Below, one piece after another: positions 28,949 to 38,925 of a stretch of DNA of 64,000 nucleotides. Under the pieces are notes generated by a model. It made no database searches, was not told where the DNA came from, and was given only the letters and a program-made list of their open reading frames with translations. This DNA is from Bacillus mojavensis RO-H-1 = KCTC 3706 (lineage in GTDB: Bacteria; Bacillota; Bacilli; Bacillales; Bacillaceae), in contig NZ_JH600304.1 in the NCBI RefSeq assembly GCF_000245335.1, positions 1 through 64,000 on the forward strand. Direction: 5' to 3'. Position 1 is the stretch's first letter; each line of letters begins with the position of its first letter. The translations under genes were made by a program, and so were the position numbers.

Positions 28949-30428
28949 AATTTACAAGTTCACTGCTTACGTTTTTCTCATATCTGAGTACAGGCTGCCT
29001 GGCTGCTTTTGTTTCATCCATTCTTTTGACGATTGTTGTATGCGGTGCCTCCTGTACGAGCTCCGGAGTTTCCTCTGCTTCTTTCGCAATTTGGATCATA
29101 GCATCAATAAACGCATCCAGCGTTTCCTTGGATTCTGTCTCTGTCGGCTCAATCATGATGCATTCCTCAACATTAAGCGGGAAATAAATCGTAGGCGGAT
29201 GATACCCAAAATCGAGCAGCCGTTTTGCAATATCCAGCGTGCGCACCCCAAGCTTTTTCTGGCGTTTCCCTGACAAAACAAATTCGTGCTTACAATGGCG
29301 GTCAAACGGCAGATCGTAATAAGGGGCAAGCTTTCTCATCATATAGTTGGCGTTCAGCACCGCGTTTTCAGTAACGGCTTTTAACCCGTCTGGGCCCATA
29401 GAACGGATATACGTATACGCTCTGACATTGATGCCGAAGTTGCCGTAGTAAGGCTTAACACGGCCGATCGCATGAGGGCGGTCATAATCAAAAGTAAACC
29501 GGCCTTCTTTTTTGATTAAAACGGGTTTTGGCAGATAAGGAATCAGATCTTCTTTTACGCCAACCGGACCTGAACCCGGACCGCCTCCGCCGTGAGGCCC
29601 TGTGAAGGTTTTATGCAAATTAAGATGCACCACATCAAATCCCATATCACCGGGTCTCGCTTTACTTAACACGGCATTTAAATTAGCACCGTCATAATAC
29701 AGCTTTCCTCCGGCTTGGTGAACGATCTCCGCCATCTCAGTGATCTGCTCCTCAAATAATCCGAGTGTATTCGGATTCGTCAGCATAAGAGCTGCGGTTT
29801 CTTCATTCACCGCTCTTTTTAAATCCTCTAAATCAACAAGTCCGTTTTCATTCGATTTCACCGTAACCGTTTCAAAACCGGCAACTGTTGCAGAAGCAGG
29901 ATTTGTCCCATGAGCTGAATCGGGAACAATGACCTTTGTCCGTTTCATATCTCCGCGCGCCTCATGATAAGCGCGGATCATCATCAGTCCCGTCCATTCG
30001 CCATGCGCACCCGCCGCGGGCTGAAGCGTGACCTCATCCATTCCCGTAATTTCTTCGAGGTGCTTGCTTAAGTCATATAAAAGCTCCAAAGCGCCTTGCA
30101 CTGTGTCTTCGTCCTGAAGAGGATGAATCGCGGCAAAACCGGGAATCCGCGCGATTTTCTCATTCAATTTCGGATTGTATTTCATTGTACAGGAACCGAG
30201 CGGATAAAAGCCCGAATCAACCCCGTGGTTCCGTCTGGACAACGCTGTGTAATGCCGCATAATATCCAGCTCAGAAACCTCCGGCAGCTCTGCGTCCTCA
30301 TCACGGATATAGCTGTCTGACAAGAGGTCCTCCACTTCCATTTCCGGTACGTCAAGCTCCGGCAGACTGTAGCCGACACGGCCTTCTCTTGAAAGCTCAA
30401 AAATAAGTGCCTGATCCTGATTATTCAT
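28947..30428 (-). CDS. gcvPB: Glycine dehydrogenase (decarboxylating) subunit 2
   Basis: 493 aa, C-terminal half of a split P-protein. The PLP Lys is in [33 protein letters not shown] and [11 protein letters not shown] are family signatures. With GcvPA it decarboxylates glycine and passes the aminomethyl group to lipoyl-GcvH. ATG 30428 ([10 protein letters not shown]) is preferred over an in-frame upstream start; it overlaps gcvPA by eight bases. Confidence 0.97.
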   Translation of the reverse strand: MNNQDQALIFELSREGRVGYSLPELDVPEMEVEDLLSDSYIRDEDAELPEVSELDIMRHYTALSRRNHGVDSGFYPLGSCTMKYNPKLNEKIARIPGFAAIHPLQDEDTVQGALELLYDLSKHLEEITGMDEVTLQPAAGAHGEWTGLMMIRAYHEARGDMKRTKVIVPDSAHGTNPASATVAGFETVTVKSNENGLVDLEDLKRAVNEETAALMLTNPNTLGLFEEQITEMAEIVHQAGGKLYYDGANLNAVLSKARPGDMGFDVVHLNLHKTFTGPHGGGGPGSGPVGVKEDLIPYLPKPVLIKKEGRFTFDYDRPHAIGRVKPYYGNFGINVRAYTYIRSMGPDGLKAVTENAVLNANYMMRKLAPYYDLPFDRHCKHEFVLSGKRQKKLGVRTLDIAKRLLDFGYHPPTIYFPLNVEECIMIEPTETESKETLDAFIDAMIQIAKEAEETPELVQEAPHTTIVKRMDETKAARQPVLRYEKNVSSELVN

Positions 30429-31767
30429 GGCGATCCCCCAATTCCTGAATGAGTGCGTCAATTTCTTCTTTTGTTCTCAGCTCTGTTACGGCAATAAGCA
30501 TATGGCGGTCAAGCTCCGGATACGTCAGACCCAAATCGTAGCCACCGATGATCCCATTTGTCAGCAATCTTTGGTTTACCGATTTCACAGGTTCATCAAG
30601 TTTGATGACGAATTCGTTAAACATCGGCCCATCAAACATTACGGTGAGCCCCGATTTTTTCGCTTCTTGCTTAGCATAATTGGCTTTGAAGAGATTTTGG
30701 CGGGCGATTTCTTTTACGCCGTTTTTCCCGAGAGCCGTCATGGCGACGGAAGCGGCCAGTGCGTTTAATGCCTGGTTCGAGCAGATGTTTGAGGTCGCCT
30801 TATCCCTGCGAATATGCTGCTCTCTGGCTTGCAAGGTAAGCACAAAACCTCTTTTTCCGTTTTCATCCTCCGTTTGTCCGACGAGGCGGCCCGGCACCTT
30901 TCTCATTAATTTTTTCGTGACGGCAAAAAATCCACAATGGGGTCCGCCGTATGCTGAAGGAATCCCAAATGGCTGTGCGTCGCCAACCACAATATCAGCC
31001 TGAAAAGCGCCCGGCGGGGTCAGAAGTCCCAATGCAAGCGGATTGGCTGAGACAATAAACATGGATTTCCCCTGATGAGCGATCGGCTCAATATCCTTCA
31101 ACGGCTCAACCCGCCCAAAAAAGTTTGGGTACTGCACAATGACTGCTGCCGTATCGTCACAAACAGTTTCACGTAAAACATCAAGATCAGTCACTCCATT
31201 TGCAGCAGGGACTTCAACAACTTCAATATATTGTCCTTTTGCATAGGTTTTCAGCACTTCTCTCGATTCAGGGTGCACGGTTGTGGACACCACGATTTTT
31301 TTCTTTTTCGTATGTCCGGAGGCAAGCATCGCAGCTTCCGCCAAGGCTGTTCCGCCATCATACATAGAAGAGTTGCTGATATCCATTCCTGTTAATTCAC
31401 AAATCATCGTTTGAAACTCGAAAATTGCCTGAAGCTCCCCTTGAGAAATTTCCGGCTGATATGGCGTATATGCTGTATAAAACTCAGACCTTGAAATGAC
31501 ATGATCCACAATAATCGGCTGATAATGATCATATACACCGGCACCTAAGAAAGATGCGTATTGAACGGTATCACGGTTTTTAGACGCCAGCTTTGTCAGT
31601 TCTTTTGTTAATTCCGTTTCTGATTTTGCCTTTTTGATTTGATACTCTTTTTTAAATCTGACATTCTCCGGTATATCAGCGAATAAATCATCGATCGTGT
31701 TTGCTCCGATGGCATCAAGCATTTCCTGTTTATCCTTTTCTGTCGCGGGCAAATAGCGGTGCTTCAT
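30421..31767 (-). CDS. gcvPA: Glycine dehydrogenase (decarboxylating) subunit 1
   Basis: 448 aa from ATG 31767 ([13 protein letters not shown]) behind GGAGAGGGG. N-terminal half of the P-protein: [39 protein letters not shown] and [15 protein letters not shown] are family motifs. It pairs with GcvPB in the glycine cleavage system. Confidence 0.97.
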   Translation of the reverse strand: MKHRYLPATEKDKQEMLDAIGANTIDDLFADIPENVRFKKEYQIKKAKSETELTKELTKLASKNRDTVQYASFLGAGVYDHYQPIIVDHVISRSEFYTAYTPYQPEISQGELQAIFEFQTMICELTGMDISNSSMYDGGTALAEAAMLASGHTKKKKIVVSTTVHPESREVLKTYAKGQYIEVVEVPAANGVTDLDVLRETVCDDTAAVIVQYPNFFGRVEPLKDIEPIAHQGKSMFIVSANPLALGLLTPPGAFQADIVVGDAQPFGIPSAYGGPHCGFFAVTKKLMRKVPGRLVGQTEDENGKRGFVLTLQAREQHIRRDKATSNICSNQALNALAASVAMTALGKNGVKEIARQNLFKANYAKQEAKKSGLTVMFDGPMFNEFVIKLDEPVKSVNQRLLTNGIIGGYDLGLTYPELDRHMLIAVTELRTKEEIDALIQELGDRHE

Positions 31768-31794
31768 GTGTTGACCCCTCTCCAAAGAAAAATT

Positions 31795-32883
31795 TTAGCG
31801 TTTATAAAAAGGTGTTTTAACTACCTTTGCTTTTACTAATTTTTTGCGAATCTCCACTTCTACAACAGTTCCGATCTCACTCGCTTCAGCATCCACCAAG
31901 GCAAGGCCGACGTTTTTCCCCAATGTCGGTGACTGGGTGCCTGTGGTTACCTTTCCGACGGACTTGCCGCTTTGAAACACTTCATATCCGTGTCTCGGTA
32001 TTCCTTTTTCAATCATTTCAAGACCCACGAGCTTTCGTTTCGCTCCATTTTCTTTCTGTTCACTCAATACAGACTTACCAAAAAAATCAGACTCTTTTTT
32101 GTGTTTTACGGCAAAGCCTATACCTGCTTCAACCGGCGTGATGTCGCGAGTCAGCTCCTGGCCATAGAGCGGGAGCTTCGCTTCAAATCTGAGTGTATCA
32201 CGTGCGCCTAGACCGCATGGCACAAGCCCGTGTTCTTCACCTGCTTCAATGATTTGTTTCCAAATTCGGACGGCGTCATCAGCGCGGCAGTAAATTTCAA
32301 ACCCGTCTTCACCCGTATAGCCGGTGCGCGAAATCAGTGCTTTGCAGCCGCTGATATCAGCTTCATCAATAAATGCAAATGGTTTTAAAGCAGACACATC
32401 TGCAGATGTCAGATGTTTTAAGATTGTTTCTGCTTTCGGACCCTGCACGGCCAGAAGCGCGATCTGATCTGACAAATTGTCAATCTGGACATCTCCTGCT
32501 GCGTGTTCTTTGAGCCAAGCAAGATCTTTTTCTATATTAGAAGCATTTATGACAAGCAAATAGCGGTTTTCAGATTTTTGATAGATGAGTAAATCATCAA
32601 CGGTGCCGCCATCCGGGTAGCACATCGCGGTATATTGCGCACGGCCGGTTTTTAACGCGAATACATCATTTGTCATCAGCTTTTGTAAAAAAGACAGACT
32701 GTCATTCCCCTTGATTTCGACTTCACCCATATGAGAAACATCAAACAGCCCGGCTGCTGTTCGGACAGCCTCGTGCTCTTTTTTGATAGAAGAAAATTGA
32801 ACGGGAAGCTCCCAGCCTCCAAAATCAATCGTCTTCCCTCCATATTCCTTATACAATTCAAATAACGGCGTTCTTTTCAGCAT
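31795..32883 (-). CDS. gcvT: Aminomethyltransferase (glycine cleavage T-protein)
   Basis: 362 aa from ATG 32883 ([16 protein letters not shown]) behind GGGGAGGAA; upstream in-frame codons lie within the riboswitch terminator. GCST hallmarks: [28 protein letters not shown] and [14 protein letters not shown]. It releases ammonia and passes the methylene group to tetrahydrofolate, linking to folD elsewhere in this window. First gene of gcvT-gcvPA-gcvPB. Confidence 0.97.
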   Translation of the reverse strand: MLKRTPLFELYKEYGGKTIDFGGWELPVQFSSIKKEHEAVRTAAGLFDVSHMGEVEIKGNDSLSFLQKLMTNDVFALKTGRAQYTAMCYPDGGTVDDLLIYQKSENRYLLVINASNIEKDLAWLKEHAAGDVQIDNLSDQIALLAVQGPKAETILKHLTSADVSALKPFAFIDEADISGCKALISRTGYTGEDGFEIYCRADDAVRIWKQIIEAGEEHGLVPCGLGARDTLRFEAKLPLYGQELTRDITPVEAGIGFAVKHKKESDFFGKSVLSEQKENGAKRKLVGLEMIEKGIPRHGYEVFQSGKSVGKVTTGTQSPTLGKNVGLALVDAEASEIGTVVEVEIRKKLVKAKVVKTPFYKR

Positions 32884-32920
32884 CAAATTCCTCCCCTTTT
32901 TCAACGGCGCAGCTAAAAAC

Positions 32921-32973
32921 ACATACAAAAAAGGACAGAGAAACACCTCATATTAAATGAAGGTTCTCTGTCC
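32921..32973 (-). terminator. Expression-platform terminator of the glycine riboswitch
   Basis: On the minus strand GGACAGAGAA (from 32973) pairs with TTCTCTGTCC, followed by six T residues, 40 bases before the gcvT start. In the known mechanism, glycine binding prevents this hairpin and turns gcv on. Confidence 0.85.
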
Positions 32974-33150
32974 TGGCACCTGAAAGTTTACTTTGCAATA
33001 GCAAAGACGTCCCCTTTGGTGGCTTGCGCATTTCACACAAACACTCTCCAGAGTTGCGTCGAGCAAGAGTTCTTTTGCCTGAGAGATTCACTCCGCAGCT
33101 TGCTCCTTCGGCGCCTGTATCCCGATTTTCTCGGTCAGGTCTCTCCCCTT
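32960..33150 (-). promoter_or_regulatory. Tandem glycine riboswitch
   Basis: Minus strand shows two aptamers. The first, from about 33149, has GGGGAGAGACC, CCGAAGGAGCAA and CTCTCAGGCAAAAGAAC; the second has CTGGAGAGTGT, CACCAAAGGGGACG and ACTTTCAGGTGCCAGGAC, ending at the terminator. This is the glycine riboswitch layout known upstream of gcvT in Bacillus, acting on transcription termination. The promoter should lie between 33160 and 33240, where the minus strand has TATAGT. Confidence 0.93.
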
Positions 33151-33326
33151 GCTGTCATTCGCTCATATTTTCATGCTGTTATGGACATACTATAGCAATA
33201 TCTTACATCAAATACATACTCATATCCTACCATCATCACTATATGCGGGGCAACAGCAATTTGGGCGGATTTTTCTTATATTGTACATTTTAAAAATTGA
33301 AGAATATGAAAGGCGGTTTCACAGCA

Positions 33327-35000
33327 ATGAATGCAGAAATAACATATGATACAAAATGGCCTGAAGAATTTGCCGATAGACTGAATAACGACGGTCCGTG
33401 GTCAAACTGGGAGCTATACAAGCTTTCATCAGAAATTCAGGAAACATTGGCGATTCCTGAATTTGAAGGCTTGCGGGCCCCATTATATCTCCCTTCCTTT
33501 ACGCCGCTTCCCCATCAGCTTGAGGTTGCGCAGAAGGTCGTTGAAAAAATGAACGGAAAAGCGATTTTAGCAGATGAAGTGGGGCTCGGCAAAACTGTTG
33601 AGGCTGGACTGATTCTAAAAGAATATATGATTCGCGGGTTAGCCAAAAAAATTCTGATCCTTGTGCCAGCTTCTCTTGTTTCGCAGTGGGTGAGCGAGCT
33701 TCAGGAAAAATTTTTGATCCCGGCTGTTGAGCAAAAGAAAAGCTATGTGTGGGAACAGTGCGATATCGTCGTGTCCTCCATCGATACTGCAAAGCGCTCG
33801 CCCCACCGGGAAATTGTGCTGTCAATCCCATATGATCTCGTCATTATTGATGAGGCCCACAAGCTGAAAAATAGTAAAACCAAGAACTATGAATTTGTCC
33901 GGAATCTTGTAAAAAAATACTGCCTCCTGCTGACCGCGACGCCAATCCAAAACCGTGTTGAAGAAATTTTCAATTTGGTTTCCTTATTAAAGCCTGGTCA
34001 TTTAGGCAATCAGAATCACTTTCAAGAAATGTTTTCTAAAAAGAAATCCAGCTTAGAAGCGCATGATCATTTAAAAGATCTAGTGAATAAAGTCATGATT
34101 CGCAACAGGCGGCATGACACCGGCCTGAATTGGAAGCAGCGCCGCGTCGAAACAGTGCCGATTGAATTTTCTCCATCAGAGCAGGCGCTTTACGATGAAA
34201 TTTCCCGTCTGAAAGAAAGCATTAACAAACCGGCCAGCATGTTCTCCATTATGACACTCCAAAGAGAATGCTGTTCAAGCAGGGAAGCTGTGTACATGAC
34301 ACTGAAAAAAATGCTCGACCAAAAAGAAAAACAGGCACCAGCCATTGATGAACACACCATTTCTATATTAATGGACCGCATCAATCAAGTGACGCAAAAT
34401 TCTAAAGCCAATCAAGTCGTTGATCTGATTAAAAAGATAGACGATAAAGTCATTATTTTCACAGAATACCGTGCCACTCAAATTTATCTGCAGTGGTTTC
34501 TTCAGCAACACGGCATCAGCTCTGTGCCGTTCAGAGGCGGATTTAAACGCGGAAAAAAAGACTGGATGAAGGATCTTTTCCGCGGGAAGATTCAAGTGCT
34601 GATTGCAACTGAAGCAGGCGGCGAAGGGATCAACCTGCAGTTTTGCAATCACATGATTAACTATGACCTGCCATGGAATCCGATGCGGCTTGAACAAAGA
34701 ATCGGAAGAATCCACAGGCTCGGGCAGGAGCGTGATGTTCATATTTATAACATGGCTACCAAACATACAGTGGAAGAGCATATTTTAAAGCTTTTATATG
34801 AAAAAATTCATTTATTTGAAAAAGTGGTCGGCGAGCTTGATGACATTTTAACAAAAATTCAAGTCAACAATTTTGAAGAGCACCTGCATGATATTTTGTA
34901 CCATTCGGCAACCGAAGAAGAAATGAAAATTAAAATGGACAACTTAACCTCATTTTTGTCATATAAAAAACAGCAGCCCGCTGAAAAAAGAGGATCTTAG
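33327..35000 (+). CDS. yqhH: SNF2-family helicase YqhH
   Basis: 557 aa from ATG 33327 (MNAEITYDTKWPEEF), with AAAGGCGG upstream; TTG 33297 and ATG 33306 are alternatives. All SNF2 motifs are visible: I ADEVGLGKTVEAG (about 85), II IIDEAH (about 170), III LTATPIQN, IV-V IATEAGGEGINLQF and VI QRIGRIHRLGQ. It resembles RapA/HepA-type ATPases but lacks their extra domains. Target (RNA polymerase, DNA or RNA) is unknown. It forms a two-gene unit with yqhG, 20 bases apart, divergent from gcvT. Confidence 0.93.
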   Translation: MNAEITYDTKWPEEFADRLNNDGPWSNWELYKLSSEIQETLAIPEFEGLRAPLYLPSFTPLPHQLEVAQKVVEKMNGKAILADEVGLGKTVEAGLILKEYMIRGLAKKILILVPASLVSQWVSELQEKFLIPAVEQKKSYVWEQCDIVVSSIDTAKRSPHREIVLSIPYDLVIIDEAHKLKNSKTKNYEFVRNLVKKYCLLLTATPIQNRVEEIFNLVSLLKPGHLGNQNHFQEMFSKKKSSLEAHDHLKDLVNKVMIRNRRHDTGLNWKQRRVETVPIEFSPSEQALYDEISRLKESINKPASMFSIMTLQRECCSSREAVYMTLKKMLDQKEKQAPAIDEHTISILMDRINQVTQNSKANQVVDLIKKIDDKVIIFTEYRATQIYLQWFLQQHGISSVPFRGGFKRGKKDWMKDLFRGKIQVLIATEAGGEGINLQFCNHMINYDLPWNPMRLEQRIGRIHRLGQERDVHIYNMATKHTVEEHILKLLYEKIHLFEKVVGELDDILTKIQVNNFEEHLHDILYHSATEEEMKIKMDNLTSFLSYKKQQPAEKRGS

Positions 35001-35020
35001 CCGAAAAGGAGGTTTTACAA

Positions 35021-35815
35021 GTGAGACAGCAAGAGGTTCATCAATTTCTGCTTCGTTTTTTCCAGGCAAACAGCTGTCCGATCATCGACCAAGGCCCCGG
35101 TTACATGACGGTGCAGCTTACCGTTGAAATGGACAAACAGATCATGAATCGGCCTTTTTACTGGCACTGGCGCGAGAAGACCGGAGGCGACCCGAATCCG
35201 ATGAAAATAACGTTTATTACAGATAAAGAGTCTGCTCCAAAAGACCTAGATGGCGAATTTATTTATTTCGGGGCGCCACGTCTATTTCAAATATTTAAAG
35301 CTGTTAAACAAAATGGGAGATTTACCAGAATGTATGAGAAAATTGAATCAGGTGGAGCGAAAATTCCGCTTCAGCCTTGGCTTGGTATAAATGTCATGAT
35401 TTCATACCAGTCCGACATGAAAAAGGATAAGCTATTGTCACTAGGTCTTCACCTTGTCTCTGGAACCATGATTGAAGATTTTCAAAGCAAGCTCATACAG
35501 CTTTCATTGACATCACAAATATGTGACTATTGTTTCACCATATCGCCTATGATTAAACCTGAAAGCGGTCTTAAGCGGATGGAGAGCTATATTACCCAGG
35601 CCGCTATGCAAGAACCGTCAGACTGGGCAGAGCAGGCGGTAAACAGGTGGCAAAACGATATGAAATTGCTTGATCAGTTTTATGAGCATACAGAAGAAAA
35701 ACCAGAAGAGTACCACCTTGAAAAACAGGCGTTAAAAGCCTTGTATCAACCAAAGATATCAGTTCAGATCGAGAATGGCGGATTATTTTTTCTGCAAAAT
35801 AATATTTCGAGCTAA
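35021..35815 (+). CDS. yqhG: YqhG, conserved Bacillus protein of unknown function
   Basis: 264 aa from GTG 35021 behind AAAAGGAGG. No known catalytic motif that I recognise; Trp/Tyr/Phe-rich first half (FYWHWREKTGG, YFGAPRLFQIF) and a helical second half. Cysteines in ICDYC look like a possible metal or structural pair. Its tight linkage to the SNF2 ATPase yqhH suggests a partner or substrate adaptor, which is inference only. Confidence 0.88.
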   Translation: MRQQEVHQFLLRFFQANSCPIIDQGPGYMTVQLTVEMDKQIMNRPFYWHWREKTGGDPNPMKITFITDKESAPKDLDGEFIYFGAPRLFQIFKAVKQNGRFTRMYEKIESGGAKIPLQPWLGINVMISYQSDMKKDKLLSLGLHLVSGTMIEDFQSKLIQLSLTSQICDYCFTISPMIKPESGLKRMESYITQAAMQEPSDWAEQAVNRWQNDMKLLDQFYEHTEEKPEEYHLEKQALKALYQPKISVQIENGGLFFLQNNISS

Positions 35816-35826
35816 CTTTTTTCATA

Positions 35827-35869
35827 TTCGACATCGTTCTCGTTTTTTTTGGAAAAATGCTATTATAAT
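35827..35869 (+). promoter_or_regulatory. sinI promoter with 0A box
   Basis: TTCGACA (35827-35833, TGTCGAA on the minus strand) is an exact Spo0A box. Downstream TATAAT (35864-35869) is a perfect -10 with no good -35, as expected for an activated promoter. GTTCTCG at 35836 resembles a SinR half-site. Confidence 0.7.
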
Positions 35870-35994
35870 AAAGGTATATTGGAAAAAAATTCTGGCTATA
35901 CAATTGGAAAATGACTTCCAGAGATCACAGAAGGCGTACATCATGGCCGGACTGGCTGAAATACATAAACAAGTATTTTAGGAGGAGAAACTGC

Positions 35995-36168
35995 ATGAAA
36001 AATGCAAAACAAGAGCACTTCGAATTGGATCAAGAATGGGTTGAATTAATGATGGAAGCCAGAGAAGCAAATATCAGCCCTGAGGAAATACGCAAATATT
36101 TACTTTTAAACAAAAAGTCTGCTTATCCTGGTCCGGCAGCCAGAAGTCATACCGTAAATCCTTTCTGA
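35995..36168 (+). CDS. sinI: SinI, antagonist of SinR
   Basis: 57 aa from ATG 35995 (MKNAKQEHFELDQEWVEL) behind GGAGGAGAAA; a longer frame upstream has no binding site. SinI carries the helical hook (residues about 12-40) that inserts into the SinR multimer and frees it from DNA. Cotranscribed with sinR in response to Spo0A~P. Confidence 0.97.
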   Translation: MKNAKQEHFELDQEWVELMMEAREANISPEEIRKYLLLNKKSAYPGPAARSHTVNPF

Positions 36169-36171
36169 ATG

Positions 36172-36180
36172 TGCTATAAT
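36172..36180 (+). promoter_or_regulatory. sinR internal promoter, extended -10
   Basis: TGCTATAAT is a perfect extended -10 between sinI and sinR, 22 bases before the sinR TTG. It matches the known constitutive sinR promoter (P3) position. Confidence 0.7.
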
Positions 36181-36201
36181 ATCACAAGGAAGGTGATGAC
36201 A

Positions 36202-36537
36202 TTGATTGGCCAGCGTATTAAACAATACCGTAAAGAAAAAGGCTACTCACTATCAGAACTAGCAGAAAAAGCTGGGGTAGCGAAGTCTTATTTAAGCTCA
36301 ATAGAACGAAATCTACAAACGAACCCCTCCATTCAATTTCTCGAAAAAGTCTCCGCTGTTCTGGACGTCTCGGTTCATACTTTGCTCGATGAAAAACATG
36401 AAACCGAATACGATGGTCAATTAGATAGTGAATGGGAGAAATTGGTTCGCGATGCAATGACATCTGGGGTATCGAAAAAACAATTTCGTGAATTTTTAGA
36501 TTATCAAAAATGGAGAAAATCTCAAAAAGAGGAGTAG
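36202..36537 (+). CDS. sinR: SinR, master repressor of biofilm genes
   Basis: 111 aa from TTG 36202 (MIGQRIKQYRKEKG) behind AAGGAAGGTGAT; the upstream in-frame codons precede the binding site. HTH domain (about 1-66) with SLSELAEKAGVAKSYLSSIERN; a C-terminal helical hook domain (about 75-111) for SinI/SinR contacts. It represses tapA-sipW-tasA and eps. The protein looks identical to the 168 form I recall, so this switch is intact. Confidence 0.97.
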   Translation: MIGQRIKQYRKEKGYSLSELAEKAGVAKSYLSSIERNLQTNPSIQFLEKVSAVLDVSVHTLLDEKHETEYDGQLDSEWEKLVRDAMTSGVSKKQFREFLDYQKWRKSQKEE

Positions 36538-36568
36538 TGTCTGAGCAGAGGCACTTACTCCTCTTTTG
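36528..36568. terminator. sinR terminator, usable in both directions
   Basis: AGAGGAGTA (36528-36536, covering the sinR stop) pairs with TACTCCTCT (36556-36564), flanked by A5 and T4 runs. On the minus strand it could end tasA transcripts. Confidence 0.75.
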
Positions 36569-36585
36569 TCAATGAACATAAGGAA

Positions 36586-36622
36586 TGGCTCAGTACGCAT
36601 GTACTGAGCCACCTCTTTTTTC
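36586..36622 (+). terminator. Strong hairpin between sinR and tasA
   Basis: An 11-bp perfect stem, TGGCTCAGTAC (36586-36596)/GTACTGAGCCA (36601-36611), with a four-base loop, followed by CCTCTTTTTT on the plus strand. It is a second backstop for sinR; on the minus strand it follows tasA directly but lacks a T run. Confidence 0.75.
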
Positions 36623-36624
36623 TA

Positions 36625-37410
36625 TTAATGTTTATCCTCGCTATGCGCTTTTTCATTTTCTTTAATGTAACCGTCTTTATCAGTATGTTCCTTTTTGATT
36701 GTCAAGCCATTCCACTGTGTAGCTTCGAACGAGAATTGAAGCTGTAAAGAGTTGCCTTGATATTTATTTTGAACCATTTGTCCCTTTTCATCTTTTGTTT
36801 TATCGTCTTTAAATTGGATTTCCATTTTAACCTGGTCAAAATCGGTTGGTGTTTTTGGAACACCATCATATTCAGGAGCGGTTTTACCGTCAATTGTCGC
36901 TATATTGACTTTTCCGCTTGCGTTTAAGAATTTAGGATCAATTTGTTTTTTAATTTTTTCAGTCGCCGTAGCATCATGCTTAGAGGACATTAAATATAAG
37001 TCTTTGAGGTTGGCATCATCCAAAATGATGTTTTTCGGATAGCCGTTGCCTCCCTCTTTGCCGACTGTCAATAATGTAACCTCAAACTGGCTGAGAAAAT
37101 CTTCTGGAGATGTATTACTTCCGCCGTTGGCTTTAAATTCCCCATAATTCAGGGCCATTAATACCTCTTTGATCGCAAGTGAGCCGTTATTTTCAAATTG
37201 GAAATCTTTCGTCAATTTGTCTCCCGGCTTTAGATTTGATAAGTTGACACTTGCAGAATTTTCTTTAGCTGCTAAGTCAAGCGTACCAGATGCAAAAGTA
37301 GCATCTGTTGATTTAATATCGTTAAATGCTGCCCATGTTCCTCCTCCTACTAATGCTAATCCTAGTGCTGCTGATGCAACTCCTAAACTTAATTTCTTTT
37401 TCATACCCAT
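36625..37410 (-). CDS. tasA: TasA, major biofilm matrix fibre protein
   Basis: 261 aa. A SipW-type signal peptide (residues about 1-27, GVASAALGLALVGGGTWA, before AFNDI) and a camelysin/TasA beta-rich domain with the FENNGSLAIKEVLMALNYG stretch. Secreted, processed by SipW and assembled into fibres with TapA. Several substitutions against the 168 protein I recall (for example KHDATATEK) indicate a different strain or species. ATG 37410 behind GGGGAG. Confidence 0.97.
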   Translation of the reverse strand: MGMKKKLSLGVASAALGLALVGGGTWAAFNDIKSTDATFASGTLDLAAKENSASVNLSNLKPGDKLTKDFQFENNGSLAIKEVLMALNYGEFKANGGSNTSPEDFLSQFEVTLLTVGKEGGNGYPKNIILDDANLKDLYLMSSKHDATATEKIKKQIDPKFLNASGKVNIATIDGKTAPEYDGVPKTPTDFDQVKMEIQFKDDKTKDEKGQMVQNKYQGNSLQLQFSFEATQWNGLTIKKEHTDKDGYIKENEKAHSEDKH

Positions 37411-37474
37411 GGTAAACTCCCCTTTTATTGAATGATTATATTATCGAAACCTGTTGCCAGGTTTACAACTGATG

Positions 37475-38059
37475 TTAAGTGGACATCGTATTGTCCTTTG
37501 TCTCTGTTTCCAAGGCTTTCGTCTTTCTTTCAATCTCTCTAATCGCACTGCTGATTGTCACAAAGGAGTAGATCAGCAGCATAATGCCTGGAACAATCAG
37601 TAAAATAGCAGTGCCGATCGGCTGACTGGCAAAATGAAGCATGTAGCCGGCATAAGGAATCTGAAAACCTGTATATTGCGCGCGGACATTCTCATCCGAC
37701 ACAGGCGCAGAATCCGCTGCAGCATTATTATCCCCTTTTGTTTGGAATAACAAATGATCGCCTTGCTTTGTAATATCAATAATTCTATGGGTTACCGCAG
37801 TGTCTGCATCCTGCATAAATGTGATTACGTCTCCCTTTTGGAGCTTTTTCACATCTGTGATTTCTTTCACGAGAATTAATGAGCCCGTTTTAAATTCAGG
37901 GTCCATTGAGCCAGACAGTACTGATTTCAGCGTGTATCCGAATACTGCCGGCTCTCCCCCGGATGAACGTGTTGATATCACAACAAGCGTTAGCACAATA
38001 ATCAGAGTAAAGATGATAACGTAAAGGATATTACTGATCAGCTTTAATGCTTTTTTCAT
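37475..38059 (-). CDS. sipW: Signal peptidase SipW, ER type
   Basis: 194 aa. N-terminal membrane span (about 10-30), the catalytic Ser in SVLSGSMDPEF (about 51) and a His in AVTHRIIDI (about 90), the Ser/His arrangement of ER-type signal peptidases in place of Ser/Lys, and a C-terminal span (about 150-170). It matures TasA and TapA. ATG 38059 overlaps tapA by 29 bases, so it is translationally coupled. Confidence 0.96.
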   Translation of the reverse strand: MKKALKLISNILYVIIFTLIIVLTLVVISTRSSGGEPAVFGYTLKSVLSGSMDPEFKTGSLILVKEITDVKKLQKGDVITFMQDADTAVTHRIIDITKQGDHLLFQTKGDNNAAADSAPVSDENVRAQYTGFQIPYAGYMLHFASQPIGTAILLIVPGIMLLIYSFVTISSAIREIERKTKALETETKDNTMST

Positions 38060-38792
38060 CCTCTTCCCCGCTTTCCTTCTGAACTTGTTGATTTTCTTTG
38101 TCTTCAGTTACGTCTTTGTCAGCTGTTTTTTCTTTATCTGCTTCTTCTTTTCTGTCACTTTCTGCTTGATTGTGCTTAGTTTTCGCAGCCTGCTGACTTT
38201 CCTTTTTCGATGCTGTCGGTTTTTCGTCACACTTCCCAATTGTCATTGGTTCAGACCACTCATACCTGCTGCCGTCCGCCGGATAGCCGGCCGGTTTATA
38301 TACTTTAAACGCATAAATGCCAGATTTCACTTTTTTCTTTGTTTCAATTTTGTAAAGTGATTCGCCTATTTGGTTGGAAACGTATCCTTTATCTATTACG
38401 TTCCCGTCTTTTAGCGGTTTGCTGGTGTTTGCCAGTTTATGAAGCTCCCACTTCCATTTCGATTTCTTAAGTTTCTCGCCTCTGTTTTCCAGCTCGGCAA
38501 ATAGACTGACAGGTGAACAGACAGTACCTTTTGTATCTGTTTGATTCACCACGTGTAAATCACTTTGGTCCCACCGTTTATCATAATGACAGTTTTTATC
38601 TGTGTGTTGAAAGTTCTCACACGTTTGAAGCGAGACATCCAAGTTTTCAATATCATGAAAAGCAGCGCTTGTATCTCCGGTAAATTGTAAGCATATCGCG
38701 GCTGTCAGACTGAATACGGCTGAAAGCTGAAAAACAAGCAGCAATCTCAGTTTCGTCTTAGCCTTATGCTGATTGCGGAACAATCGAAACAT
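38031..38792 (-). CDS. tapA: TapA, TasA anchoring and assembly protein
   Basis: 253 aa. A long signal sequence (hydrophobic about 18-38), a globular domain (about 45-190) with four or more cysteines, and a C-terminal low-complexity Lys/Glu/Gln tail (about 190-253). It helps TasA fibre formation. ATG 38792 behind AGGAGGTAAGGT. First gene of tapA-sipW-tasA, with SinR operators upstream. Confidence 0.95.
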   Translation of the reverse strand: MFRLFRNQHKAKTKLRLLLVFQLSAVFSLTAAICLQFTGDTSAAFHDIENLDVSLQTCENFQHTDKNCHYDKRWDQSDLHVVNQTDTKGTVCSPVSLFAELENRGEKLKKSKWKWELHKLANTSKPLKDGNVIDKGYVSNQIGESLYKIETKKKVKSGIYAFKVYKPAGYPADGSRYEWSEPMTIGKCDEKPTASKKESQQAAKTKHNQAESDRKEEADKEKTADKDVTEDKENQQVQKESGEEDEKSIKADQ

Positions 38793-38833
38793 ACCTTACC
38801 TCCTGTAAAACACTGTAACTAGATGTGACAATC

Positions 38834-38925
38834 GTTCTCTTTTAAGAACCGCACAAATTGAGTATAATCAACGATTGATGGATTGAAAAACACCAAAATC
38901 CGCCATTTCGTTCGTTTAAGAGAAT
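38834..38925 (-). promoter_or_regulatory. SinR operators of tapA-sipW-tasA
   Basis: GTTCTCT (38834-38840) with an inverted AAGAAC (38844-38849) and a further AGAGAAT (38919-38925; ATTCTCT on the minus strand) fit the SinR consensus GTTCTYT. TATACT on the minus strand between them is a plausible sigma-A -10. This matches the known SinR-repressed promoter. Confidence 0.75.
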
